64,000 nucleotides of DNA from Alphaproteobacteria bacterium (GTDB taxonomy: Bacteria; Pseudomonadota; Alphaproteobacteria; Micropepsales; Micropepsaceae). Shown here piece after piece: positions 19,094-27,183 of the stretch. Each line of letters starts with the position of its first letter. Position 1 is the stretch's first letter. The notes beneath the pieces were generated by a model. That model saw only the letters and a list, made by a program, of their open reading frames with translations. It was not told the DNA's origin and made no database searches. The position numbers and the translations under genes were made by a program. Location of the stretch: positions 62,001-126,000 of the forward strand of contig CANIAL010000003.1 of the NCBI GenBank assembly GCA_947465395.1, in the 5' to 3' direction.

Positions 19094-19404
19094 GGCTTTT
19101 CCTTCAGGTAAGTGTTCAGGCGGTCGAAACTGGCGTTCCAGAAGGCGGCGTAGTGATCCAGCCATTCGCGGGCCGTCTTCAGGCCCGCGGGGTTGAGGCG
19201 GCAGACCAGCGTCTGTCCCTTGCGGGTGCGGGCGATCAGGGCCGCGTCCTCCAGCACTTTCAGGTGGCGGGAAATGGCGGGGGCCGAGATGGCGAAGGGC
19301 GCCCTGAGTTCGCCCACGCTGGCCTCGCCCAGGGCCAGGCGGGCCAGGATGGCGCGGCGGGTGGGATCGGACAGGGCGGAATAGGCTGTGTCGAGAGTAT
19401 TCAT
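19090..19404 (-). CDS. ArsR-family winged-helix transcriptional regulator
   Basis: A 104-residue DNA-binding protein (start MNTLDTAYSALSDPTRR). The winged-helix core includes ISAPAISRHLKVLEDAALI as recognition helix and RTRKGQTL as wing. There is no cysteine metal site of the classical arsenic/cadmium type, as is common for the subgroup paired with SRPBCC proteins. The start is chosen at 19404. Longer in-frame starts would translate the AT-rich promoter. A 16-bp palindrome lies 7 bases upstream of the start and probably serves as its own operator. Confidence 0.88.
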   Translation of the reverse strand: MNTLDTAYSALSDPTRRAILARLALGEASVGELRAPFAISAPAISRHLKVLEDAALIARTRKGQTLVCRLNPAGLKTAREWLDHYAAFWNASFDRLNTYLKEKP

Positions 19405-19410
19405 AACAAT

Positions 19411-19426
19411 TATGTTAATTAACATA
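19411..19426 (-). promoter_or_regulatory. Palindromic operator candidate at the ArsR promoter
   Basis: A perfect 16-bp palindrome, TATGTTAATTAACATA, stands out in otherwise GC-rich DNA. On the reverse strand a possible promoter runs from TTGTAT (19440-19435) with 17-base spacing to TAACAT (19417-19412), so the palindrome would cover the -10 element. That is where an autoregulating ArsR protein would bind. If this promoter is right, the ArsR message has almost no leader. Inference from sequence only. Confidence 0.45.
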
Positions 19427-19466
19427 TTTGCTAAATACAAGTCCGATAATTGATCCCTTTTTGTTC

Positions 19467-19495
19467 TTGTTTTTGAAAAGGAACATAACTAGAAC
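19467..19495 (+). promoter_or_regulatory. SOS promoter: LexA box over the -10 element
   Basis: GAAC-ATAACTA-GAAC at 19481-19495 is an exact alphaproteobacterial LexA box (GAAC-N7-GAAC). It overlaps a promoter TTGTTT (19467-19472), 17 bases, TAGAAC (19490-19495), so the second half-site is the -10 element itself. The lexA promoter at 42706-42734 has the same layout. Transcription would begin near 19502 and reach the ribosome site GGGGAGG of the 33-codon gene at 19521. The box is also upstream of the divergent ArsR gene. Confidence 0.75.
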
Positions 19496-19520
19496 ATAGC
19501 CATCAAACGGGGAGGCGAAT

Positions 19521-19622
19521 ATGTGGATCAAGGATGCGGCGGCGGGTGCGGGACTTATCATCCTGATGGTGTCGTCCTTTGCCCTGGCGAACAGCGCGCA
19601 GGCGGTGATCGCGCTCTTCTAG
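19521..19622 (+). CDS. 33-residue SOS-controlled membrane protein (SidA-like candidate)
   Basis: A short gene with a strong ribosome site (GGGGAGG, 6 bases before the ATG). The product starts MWIKDAAAGAG, continues with a hydrophobic stretch to about residue 25 (LIILMVSSFALA) and ends AVIALF. It would form a single membrane helix with a short charged N-terminus. It lies directly under a LexA-box promoter, 67 bases before dnaE. In Caulobacter, the 29-residue inner-membrane peptide SidA is SOS-induced and blocks division by binding FtsW and FtsN. Size, topology and control agree here, but function is inference, and I did not see sequence identity to SidA. Confidence 0.65.
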   Translation: MWIKDAAAGAGLIILMVSSFALANSAQAVIALF

Positions 19623-19689
19623 GCTTCGCGTCTGTGGATAGCGGGCCATTGCCCGCCCCAAGGCGCGGGCAGGGCTTCATAGTGCGGCC

Positions 19690-22600
19690 ATGGCCGCCAA
19701 AGCAGAATCGTCGGAATTGAAAGACCGCAAGATGGCGGGATTTGTCCACCTGCGCGTGAAGAGCGGCTATTCGCTGCTGGAAGGGGCGGTGCGCCCCGAG
19801 GAACTGGCCGAGCTGGCGCGCGAGAACGCCATGCCCGCCGTGGCCGTCACCGACGTCAACAATCTCTTCGGCGTGTACGAGATCGCCGACAAGCTCACCC
19901 AGAAATCGAAGGAAACAAAAAGCGGCAAGAAGATCGCGCTTCAAACGGTGCAGCCCATCGTGGGCGTGCTGCTGTCGGTGGAAATGGGCGCGGCGCCCAC
20001 CAGCGGCCAGCGCGCCCGGAAGCCGCCGCACCTGCCGCTGCTGGTGCAGAATGAAGCGGGCTATCGCAATCTCAGCCGGATTCTCAGCGCCGCCTACCTG
20101 AATGTGGATGCGGGCGACTGGCCCCATGTCACCGCCGAGATGTTGGCCAGGCATGCCGACGGCCTGATCGCGCTGACCGGCGGGCCGGGCGGGCCGGTGA
20201 ACAATCTGTTGCTGGACGGCCAGAAGGAAGCGGCGGCGGCTTGCCTGGACAAGCTGGCCAAGATTTTCCCGAACCGTCTGTATGTGGAATTGCAGCGTCA
20301 CGGGTTGCCGGAAGAACGCGCCACCGAACCGGCGCTGCTGGATTTGGCCTATGCGAAAAAGCTGCCGCTGGTCGCAACCAATGACGTGCATTTCGGCCGC
20401 GCCGACATGTATGAAGCGCATGACGCGCTTCTGTGTATCGCGGACGGCGCTTTTGTCAGCCAGGACGACCGCCGCCGCCTGACCCGCGAGCATCGCTTCA
20501 AGAGCCAGGCCGAAATGGCGGCGCAGTTCGCCGATTTGCCCGAGGCGCTGGACAACACGATGGAGATTGCGCGCCGCTGCGCCTTCCGGCCCAAGAAGCG
20601 CAGTCCCATCCTGCCCGTGTTCGTGCCGGAGTCCGGCCGCAAGCCGGATGACGAATTGAAAGTGCAGGCCGAAGAAGGCCTGGCGCGCATGCTGGCGTCC
20701 CATCCCCATGCCGCCGAGGAAAATGTCTATCACGAGCGCCTGGCGTATGAGCTTTCCATCATCAACCGCATGGGGTTTGCCAGTTACTTCCTGATCGTGT
20801 CGGATTTCATGCGCTGGACGCGGGCGCAGGGCATTCCCGTGGGCGTGCGCGGTTCGGGCGCGTCATCGCTGGCGGCCTGGGCGCTGGACATCACCAATCT
20901 TGATCCGCTGCGCTTCGGGCTGTTCTTTGAACGCTTCCTGAACCCCGAACGCGTATCCATGCCCGACTTCGACATCGACTTTTGCCAAGAACGGCGGGAC
21001 GAGGTGGTGCGCTATGTGCGCGGCAAGTATGGCGCCGACCGCGTGGCGCATATCATCGCGCTGGGCTCGCTCCAGGCGCGCGCCGCGGTGCGCGATGCCG
21101 GGCGCGTTTTGCAGATGCCGCTGGGCCTGGTGGACCGCATCGCCAAGCTGATCCCCGCCGTGCCGGGCAAGCCCATTACGTTGGCCGAGGCGGTGGAAAG
21201 CGAACCCCGCCTGCAACAATTCGCCGAAACCGAACCCATGGCCAAGCGTCTGTTCGAGATCACGTCAAAGATCGAGGGCTTGTACCGTCACGCCTCCACC
21301 CATCCCGCCGGCGTGGTGATCGGCGACCGGCCGCTGGACGAAATCCTGCCGCTCTACCGCGATCCGCGTTCCGAAATGCCGGTGACGCAGTTCGATTATG
21401 AAGATGCAGAAAAAGCCGGGCTGGTGAAGTTCGACTTTCTGGGCCTGAAGACCCTGACCGTGATCGCCAAGGCGGAAGCCTTGCTGGCCCGGCGCGGCAT
21501 CGTGGTTCACACCCAGAGCATTGATTTCAACGATGGCGCCACGTTTGAAATGCTGTCGCGGGGCGACAGTGTCGGCGTTTTCCAGCTGGAAGGGTCAGGC
21601 ATGCGCGACCTGATCCGCAAGATGAAGCCGGACCATATCAACGATCTGGTGGCGCTTGTGGCGCTGTACCGCCCCGGTCCCATGGATTCCATTCCCAAAT
21701 ACATCGCTGCCAAGAATGGCAAGGAAGCGCCGGAGTATCTGCATCCGCTGCTGGAGCCGATCCTGAAAGAAACCTATGGCGTGATGACCTACCAGGACGA
21801 TGTCATGCGCATCGCCCGCGAGCTGGCCGGTTATTCCATGGGCGAGGCCGACCTTTTGCGCCGCGCCATGGGCAAGAAGATCGTCTCGGAAATGATCCCG
21901 CACCGCGAACGCTTCATCGCGGGCGCGGGTGAGCGCGGCATCGTGAAAAACATTGCGGAACAGATTTTCGAACAGGCGGAGAAGTTCGCCGGTTACGGCT
22001 TCAACAAGGGCCATGCCGCCGCCTATGCCCAGGTGGCTTACCAGACCGCGTATCTCAAGGCCAATTATCCGGTGGAATTCCTGGCCGCGTCCATGACGCT
22101 GGATATCGGCAACACCGACCGGCTCAACATCTTCCAGCAGGAAGCAGCCCGCCTGGGCGTGAAGGTGGCGATACCCGACATCAACAAGTCCGAAGCCGTG
22201 TTCTCCTGCGACGCCGATGCGGGCACGGTGTTCTATGCGCTGGCCGCCGTGAAGGGCGTGGGCCGCCAGGCCATGGACCATGTCGTGGCCGTGCGAAACG
22301 AAGGCGGGCCGTTCACGTCGCTGTCGGATTTCGCGCGGCGGGTGGACCCGAAACAGGTGGGCAAGCGGGCGTTTGAAAACCTGGTGCGGGCGGGGGCCTT
22401 TGACAGTTTGAACAAGAACCGCCGCCAGCTTGTCGAAAATTCCGACCGCATCCTGGGCGGGGCGCAGGCGGCGGCGCGCGAACGCGAAAGCGGCCAGGTT
22501 TCCATGTTTGGCGGTGCGACCATGCCCGCCGAAGATTTGCGCCTGACCAATATTCCCGACTGGCCCATGCATGAGCGATTGTCGGAAGAGTTCGGGGCGA

Positions 22601-23181
22601 TGGGTTTTTATCTTTCCGGTCATCCGCTGGATGCCTATGGCGCGGCGCTGAAACGGCTTGGCGTCACGACCTATGCCGCGCTGGCGGAAGACCGCCGTTC
22701 CGGCTTCAAGGCGCGGCTGGCCGGCACCATGATCAAGAAATCCGAACGGCGCAGCCGCAAGGACGCCATGTATGCCTTCGTCACCTTCTCCGATCCCACC
22801 GGCATGTTCGAGATGATGCTGTTCCCCGAAGTGCTGGCGGCGTCGCGCCCGCTGCTGGAGGAGGGCAAGTCGCTTCTGATCAATGCCAGCGTGGAATGGG
22901 ACGGCGATGACCTGAAGCTGCGCGCCGCCACCATCACCGACCTGGACGAGGCGGCGGCCAATGCAGGCGAGGGCATGGTGGTGCGGCTGGCGTCGCAGGA
23001 ACCGCTCAGCGCCGTGGCCGCGCAACTGACGCAAGCGGGCAAGGGGCTGGTCAGCTTCGTGGTCCCGGGCAACCCGGGCGAGGAAGTGGAAATCGCGCTG
23101 GGAAAACGGCTTCAGGTAACGGCGGCCTTGCGCTCCAATATCGCGGCGATACCGGGGGTATTGTCCGTAGAAGCGGTCTAA
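19690..23181 (+). CDS. dnaE: DNA polymerase III subunit alpha (replicative)
   Basis: The 1163-residue catalytic subunit of the chromosomal replicase. An N-terminal PHP domain begins FVHLRVKSGYSLLEG. The palm carries the catalytic PDFDIDF near residue 424. The fingers and the FNKGHAAAYAQVAYQTAYLKANYP block follow near residue 775. A clamp-binding peptide QVSMFGG is near residue 936, and an OB-fold domain follows at about 1000-1080. Length and sequence point to the replicative DnaE1, not the error-prone ImuC. A second start is possible at the ATG 42 bases downstream. A Lys/Ser/Thr-rich insertion follows near residue 75. It may be co-transcribed with the SOS-controlled small gene upstream. Confidence 0.96.
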   Translation: MAAKAESSELKDRKMAGFVHLRVKSGYSLLEGAVRPEELAELARENAMPAVAVTDVNNLFGVYEIADKLTQKSKETKSGKKIALQTVQPIVGVLLSVEMGAAPTSGQRARKPPHLPLLVQNEAGYRNLSRILSAAYLNVDAGDWPHVTAEMLARHADGLIALTGGPGGPVNNLLLDGQKEAAAACLDKLAKIFPNRLYVELQRHGLPEERATEPALLDLAYAKKLPLVATNDVHFGRADMYEAHDALLCIADGAFVSQDDRRRLTREHRFKSQAEMAAQFADLPEALDNTMEIARRCAFRPKKRSPILPVFVPESGRKPDDELKVQAEEGLARMLASHPHAAEENVYHERLAYELSIINRMGFASYFLIVSDFMRWTRAQGIPVGVRGSGASSLAAWALDITNLDPLRFGLFFERFLNPERVSMPDFDIDFCQERRDEVVRYVRGKYGADRVAHIIALGSLQARAAVRDAGRVLQMPLGLVDRIAKLIPAVPGKPITLAEAVESEPRLQQFAETEPMAKRLFEITSKIEGLYRHASTHPAGVVIGDRPLDEILPLYRDPRSEMPVTQFDYEDAEKAGLVKFDFLGLKTLTVIAKAEALLARRGIVVHTQSIDFNDGATFEMLSRGDSVGVFQLEGSGMRDLIRKMKPDHINDLVALVALYRPGPMDSIPKYIAAKNGKEAPEYLHPLLEPILKETYGVMTYQDDVMRIARELAGYSMGEADLLRRAMGKKIVSEMIPHRERFIAGAGERGIVKNIAEQIFEQAEKFAGYGFNKGHAAAYAQVAYQTAYLKANYPVEFLAASMTLDIGNTDRLNIFQQEAARLGVKVAIPDINKSEAVFSCDADAGTVFYALAAVKGVGRQAMDHVVAVRNEGGPFTSLSDFARRVDPKQVGKRAFENLVRAGAFDSLNKNRRQLVENSDRILGGAQAAARERESGQVSMFGGATMPAEDLRLTNIPDWPMHERLSEEFGAMGFYLSGHPLDAYGAALKRLGVTTYAALAEDRRSGFKARLAGTMIKKSERRSRKDAMYAFVTFSDPTGMFEMMLFPEVLAASRPLLEEGKSLLINASVEWDGDDLKLRAATITDLDEAAANAGEGMVVRLASQEPLSAVAAQLTQAGKGLVSFVVPGNPGEEVEIALGKRLQVTAALRSNIAAIPGVLSVEAV

Positions 23182-23203
23182 AACCGGGCCGAAAAAGCGG
23201 TTA

Positions 23204-23347
23204 TTGCCATTTCCCCCGGCCTTCTCTAAAAGCCGCGCTATCTCGCGCCCAAGGGTGGGTTTCGGTGGGTGTTCCATCGTCCCCGTCCGGTGTTCCTTCA
23301 AAGGGATAACCCTTGGGTCTGGCTAACCGGTAAAGGAGACTAACATC
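23204..23347 (+). promoter_or_regulatory. rpsB promoter and leader
   Basis: A likely promoter is TTGCCA (23204-23209) with 17-base spacing to TAAAAG (23227-23232), followed by GCCGCGC, a pattern often seen at strong alphaproteobacterial promoters. The transcript would have a leader of about 100 bases before the rpsB ATG. The leader contains an AAGGG/CCCTT hairpin around 23300-23314 and the ribosome site AAAGGAG. Ribosomal protein S2 controls its own leader in some bacteria; whether that applies here cannot be judged by eye. Confidence 0.4.
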
Positions 23348-24124
23348 ATGGCTTTGCCTGACTTTTCCATGCGTGGCCTGCTTGAAGCAGGCGCCCATTT
23401 CGGCCACCGCCAGCAGCGCTGGAACCCGAAAATGGCCCCCTTCATCTATGGCCAGCGCAACGACATCCACATCCTGGACCTGACCCAGACCGTGCCGCTG
23501 CTGCACCAGGCCCTCGTCGCCCTGCGCGATGTCGCCGCCGGGGGCGGGCGCATCCTGTTCGTGGGCACCAAGCGCCAGGCGTCTGATCCCATCGCGGCGG
23601 CTGCCAAGCGCTGCGCGCAATATTATGTGAACCATCGCTGGCTGGGCGGCACGCTGACCAACTGGCAGACCATCAGCCATTCGATCAAGCGCCTGCGCAC
23701 CATCGAAGAGACGCTGACCAGCGCCGGTGAATCCGGCCTGACGAAAAAGGAATTGCTGGGCCTGCTGCGCGAACAGGACAAGCTGGAACGCTCGCTGGGC
23801 GGCATCAAGGAAATGGGCGGCCTGCCCAACATGCTGTTCGTGATCGACACGAACAAGGAAGCCATCGCCATTGCCGAAGCCAAGAAGCTGAACATCCCGG
23901 TGACGGCCATCCTGGATTCGAATTGCGATCCGGACGGCATCGCCCATCCCATTCCCGGCAATGACGACGCCGCCCGCGCCATCGCGATGTATTGCGACCT
24001 GGCCGCGCGCGCCATCATTGACGGGTTGGGCCAGGGCCAGGTGGATGCCGGTGTGGATATCGGCGCTGCCGCGGAACTGGAAGACACCGCGCTGGCCGCA
24101 GCCCCCGCCGAAGCCACCGCTTAA
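23348..24124 (+). CDS. rpsB: 30S ribosomal protein S2
   Basis: A 258-residue small-subunit protein. Conserved blocks are [22 protein letters not shown] at the N-terminus (in parts), [30 protein letters not shown], and the [20 protein letters not shown] region, with DSNCDPDGI near residue 196. The C-terminal tail is rich in Ala and acidic residues, as in related species. The gene leads the rpsB-tsf-pyrH-frr cluster. Confidence 0.98.
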   Translation: MALPDFSMRGLLEAGAHFGHRQQRWNPKMAPFIYGQRNDIHILDLTQTVPLLHQALVALRDVAAGGGRILFVGTKRQASDPIAAAAKRCAQYYVNHRWLGGTLTNWQTISHSIKRLRTIEETLTSAGESGLTKKELLGLLREQDKLERSLGGIKEMGGLPNMLFVIDTNKEAIAIAEAKKLNIPVTAILDSNCDPDGIAHPIPGNDDAARAIAMYCDLAARAIIDGLGQGQVDAGVDIGAAAELEDTALAAAPAEATA

Positions 24125-24172
24125 TTACATACGCGTTGGGCCTTTGCGCCCCGCGTTTCAAGGAGCCTCAAG

Positions 24173-25093
24173 ATGGCGAACATCACCGCGACCATGGTGA
24201 AGGACCTGCGCGACAAGACCGGCGCGGGCATGATGGACTGCAAGAATGCGCTGAACGAGACCGCTGGCGACATGGAAGCCGCCATTGACTGGCTGCGCAA
24301 GAAGGGCATCTCCAAGGCCGCCAAGAAGGCCGGCCGCGCCGCCGCCGAAGGCCTGGTGGGCGTTGCCACCGGCAATGGCGCCGGTGCATTGGTCGAAGTG
24401 AATGCGGAAACCGATTTCGTGGCCCGCAATGAAGAGTTCAAGGGTTTCGTGAAATCCGCCGCCGCCATCGCCCTGAAAGAGGGCGGCGACCTGCAGAAGC
24501 TGCTGGGCGCCGCGCATGGCGGGGCCACGGTGGAATCCACCCTGACCGCGCTGGTCGCCAAGATCGGCGAGAACATGTCGGTGCGCCGCACGATTGCGCT
24601 TTCCGTCAATCCCGGCGTCGTCGCCGCTTACGTGCATAACGCCGCCTCGCCCGAGCTGGGCAAGATCGGTGTTCTGGTGGCGCTGAAATCCACCGCTGAT
24701 GCGGAAAAGCTGTCCGCGCTGGCCAAGCAGATCGCCATGCATGTGGCCGCCGCAGCCCCGCTGGCCATCACGCCCGAGCATCTGTCCAAAGATGTGGTGG
24801 AACGCGAGCGCAATGTTCAGACCGAAATCGCCCGCCAGTCCGGCAAGGCCGAAGCCGTCATTGAAAAGATGATGGAAGGGCGCATGCGCAAATTCTATGA
24901 AGAGACGGTGCTGCTCTCCCAGACCTTCGTGATTGACGGCGAGACGCAGATTTCCAAGGTGCTGGAAAAGGCTGCCAAGGAACTGGGCGCGCCCATCACG
25001 GTGGAAGGCTTTGTCCGCTTCCAGGTGGGCGAGGGCATCGAGAAGGCCGAAAGCGATTTCGCCGACGAAGTCAAACAGATGGCGGGCCACTGA
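24173..25093 (+). CDS. tsf: Elongation factor Ts
   Basis: A 306-residue nucleotide exchange factor that recycles EF-Tu. The N-terminal UBA-like domain shows VKDLRDKTGAGMMDCKNAL. The key TDFVARNEEF motif (around residues 81-90) inserts near the EF-Tu nucleotide site. Two core subdomains follow, the first with MHVAAA near residue 196. It starts 48 bases after rpsB with the ribosome site AAGGAG. Confidence 0.98.
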   Translation: MANITATMVKDLRDKTGAGMMDCKNALNETAGDMEAAIDWLRKKGISKAAKKAGRAAAEGLVGVATGNGAGALVEVNAETDFVARNEEFKGFVKSAAAIALKEGGDLQKLLGAAHGGATVESTLTALVAKIGENMSVRRTIALSVNPGVVAAYVHNAASPELGKIGVLVALKSTADAEKLSALAKQIAMHVAAAAPLAITPEHLSKDVVERERNVQTEIARQSGKAEAVIEKMMEGRMRKFYEETVLLSQTFVIDGETQISKVLEKAAKELGAPITVEGFVRFQVGEGIEKAESDFADEVKQMAGH

Positions 25094-25119
25094 TCCACCA
25101 CTGAACCGGGAGCCGCTCC

Positions 25120-25842
25120 ATGCCGCCAGCGCCAAAATACCGCCGCGTCCTCTTGAAGGTCTCCGGCGAGGCGTTGATGGGCGAGGGCAATTTCGGCATC
25201 GACATCGCAACCGTTGACCGCATCGCCAATGATGTGAAGGACGCGGCGGCCGCCGGCAGTGAAATCTGCATGGTGATCGGCGGCGGCAACATCTTTCGCG
25301 GCCTTGCCGGCGCGGCCAAGGGCATCGAACGGGCCACCGCTGATTACATGGGCATGCTGGCCACCGTGATGAATGCGCTGGCGATGCAGGCGGCGCTGGA
25401 ACGATGCGGCCTGGCCTGCCGTGTGCAGTCCGCCATTCCCATGAGCAGCGTCTGCGAGCCCTATGTCCGCCGCCGCGCCATCCGCCACATGGAAAAGGGC
25501 CGGGTGGTGATTTTTGCTGCCGGAACCGGGAACCCGTTTTTCACCACCGACACCGCCGCGGCCCTGCGCGCGGCCGAGATGAGCTGCAACGCCATGCTCA
25601 AGGCCACCAATGTTGACGGTGTTTACAGCGCCGACCCAAAGAAGAACCCCGCCGCCACCCGCTATGAAACCCTGACCTATCATGAGGTTCTGGCCCGGGA
25701 CCTCCAGGTGATGGATGCCTCGGCCATCTCGCTTTCCCGGGAAAACGGGATTCCCATCCTGGTTTTCTCCCTGCATGAGCAGGGGCAGCTGGCCAAGGTC
25801 CTGCGCGGCGAGGGCCGGGCAACCATTATCGAAGAAAAGTGA
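25120..25842 (+). CDS. pyrH: UMP kinase
   Basis: Phosphorylates UMP to UDP, the precursor of UTP and of UDP-sugars used in peptidoglycan and lipid A synthesis. The 240 residues begin [16 protein letters not shown] and contain the glycine loop [11 protein letters not shown], then [17 protein letters not shown] and [12 protein letters not shown], all typical of bacterial hexameric UMP kinases. It sits between tsf and frr as in most proteobacteria. Confidence 0.98.
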   Translation: MPPAPKYRRVLLKVSGEALMGEGNFGIDIATVDRIANDVKDAAAAGSEICMVIGGGNIFRGLAGAAKGIERATADYMGMLATVMNALAMQAALERCGLACRVQSAIPMSSVCEPYVRRRAIRHMEKGRVVIFAAGTGNPFFTTDTAAALRAAEMSCNAMLKATNVDGVYSADPKKNPAATRYETLTYHEVLARDLQVMDASAISLSRENGIPILVFSLHEQGQLAKVLRGEGRATIIEEK

Positions 25843-25889
25843 AGCCGCGCGGTACTTTGGGCTAAAGTGACTCGCTAAAGGCAGGGATC

Positions 25890-26450
25890 ATGGCCGAGAC
25901 ATACAACAAGGATGATTTCGCCCGCCGCATGGCCGGCGCCCTGACCACCGTGAAGGGTGAGTTCAGCGGGTTGCGGACCGGGCGCGCCAGCCCGGCGCTG
26001 CTCGACCCCGTGCATGTGGAAGCGTATGGCAATTCGGTGCCCATCAACCAGGTCGGCACAATCTCCACGCCGGAATCGCGCATGATCACGGTGCAGGTGT
26101 GGGACAAGGGCCTGGCCAGGGCCGTGGACAAGGCCATCCGCGATGCGGGCCTGGGCCTGAACCCGCAAATGGACGGCCAGCTGCTTCGCATCCCGCTGCC
26201 GGAGCTTAATGAAGAGCGCCGCAAGGAATTGACCAAGCTGGCGTCGAAATATGCCGAAGCCGCCCGCGTGGCGGTTCGCAATGTGCGCCGCGACGGCATG
26301 GACCTGCTCAAGCGCCTCGAAAAAGACCACAAGATCGGGGAAGACGAGCACCGCACCAAGGGCGAGGAGCTGCAAAAGCTCACCGACGCCAGCATCAAGG
26401 ACATTGACGCCGCGCTCCATGCCAAGGAGCAGGAAATCATGCAGGTCTGA
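25890..26450 (+). CDS. frr: Ribosome recycling factor
   Basis: A 186-residue two-domain protein that, with EF-G, splits the ribosome after termination. Recognisable segments are [34 protein letters not shown], and the three-helix C-terminal part with [21 protein letters not shown] (in parts) and the closing acidic helix. The stop is followed after one base by the TTG start of uppS. Confidence 0.97.
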   Translation: MAETYNKDDFARRMAGALTTVKGEFSGLRTGRASPALLDPVHVEAYGNSVPINQVGTISTPESRMITVQVWDKGLARAVDKAIRDAGLGLNPQMDGQLLRIPLPELNEERRKELTKLASKYAEAARVAVRNVRRDGMDLLKRLEKDHKIGEDEHRTKGEELQKLTDASIKDIDAALHAKEQEIMQV

Positions 26451-26451
26451 G

Positions 26452-27183
26452 TTGAAAGAGCATCTGCCCAACCAGCCCAGGCACGTCGCCATCATCATGG
26501 ATGGCAATGGCCGCTGGGCCAAGAAGCGCCATCTGCCGCGCGAGGCGGGGCATTATGCCGGCATGGGCGCGGTGCGCGAAGTCGTGCGCGCCGCCACCGA
26601 CACCGGCCTGGCCAACCTGACGCTGTTCGCCTTTTCCTCCGAGAACTGGAAGCGCCCCAAGACCGAAGTGGGCGCGCTGATGGCGCTGTTCCGCGCCTAT
26701 TTCCGCAGCGACATGGACGAGCTGGTGGAGCGTAATGTCCGTATGCGGATCATTGGGCACAGGAGCCGCGTCGCCCCCGACATCCAGCAGATGATCGAGG
26801 ATTCCGAAAAGCGCACCATCGCCAACACCGGCATGAACCTGACGTTCGCCTTTGACTATGGCGGCCAGGAAGAAATCGCCAACGCCGCCCGCGAGCTGGC
26901 GCGCGCCGCCGCCGAAGGCCGGCTGGACCCCGAAACCATCACGCCGGAATTGTTCGCCGCCCGGCTTTTCACCAGCGCGCTGCCCGAACCGGACCTGGTG
27001 ATCCGCACATCGGGCGAACGGCGGCTTTCCAATTTCCTGCTCTGGCAGTCGGCCTATGCCGAGCTGCTGTTCCTGGACACGCTGTGGCCGGACTTCGGAC
27101 GCGCCGAATTGCTGCAGGCGATGGAGAATTTCGCCGCCCGTGACCGGCGCTTTGGCGCGGTATCCTCGGAAGCCGTGGCGTGA
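26452..27183 (+). CDS. uppS: Isoprenyl transferase (undecaprenyl diphosphate synthase type)
   Basis: Condenses isopentenyl diphosphate to the C55 lipid carrier used for peptidoglycan and O-antigen assembly. The cis-prenyltransferase motifs are clear: HVAIIMDGNGRWAKKR with the catalytic Asp, LTLFAFSSENWKRP, and the C-terminal DLVIRTSGERRLSNFLLWQ. The proposed start is a TTG one base after the frr stop, giving 243 residues; no ATG lies near the expected N-terminus. It overlaps cdsA by 4 bases. Confidence 0.94.
   Translation: MKEHLPNQPRHVAIIMDGNGRWAKKRHLPREAGHYAGMGAVREVVRAATDTGLANLTLFAFSSENWKRPKTEVGALMALFRAYFRSDMDELVERNVRMRIIGHRSRVAPDIQQMIEDSEKRTIANTGMNLTFAFDYGGQEEIANAARELARAAAEGRLDPETITPELFAARLFTSALPEPDLVIRTSGERRLSNFLLWQSAYAELLFLDTLWPDFGRAELLQAMENFAARDRRFGAVSSEAVA

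Noticed and set aside
19690-23181. dnaE as the SOS mutagenesis polymerase ImuC/DnaE2, because of the upstream LexA box
   Set aside because: Length (1163 residues), the clamp-binding peptide and the N-terminal sequence fit the replicative DnaE1, and imuA/imuB are not adjacent.
23268-23297. Two GTTC sequences in the rpsB leader as a LexA box
   Set aside because: The spacing is far larger than the 7 bases needed between half-sites.
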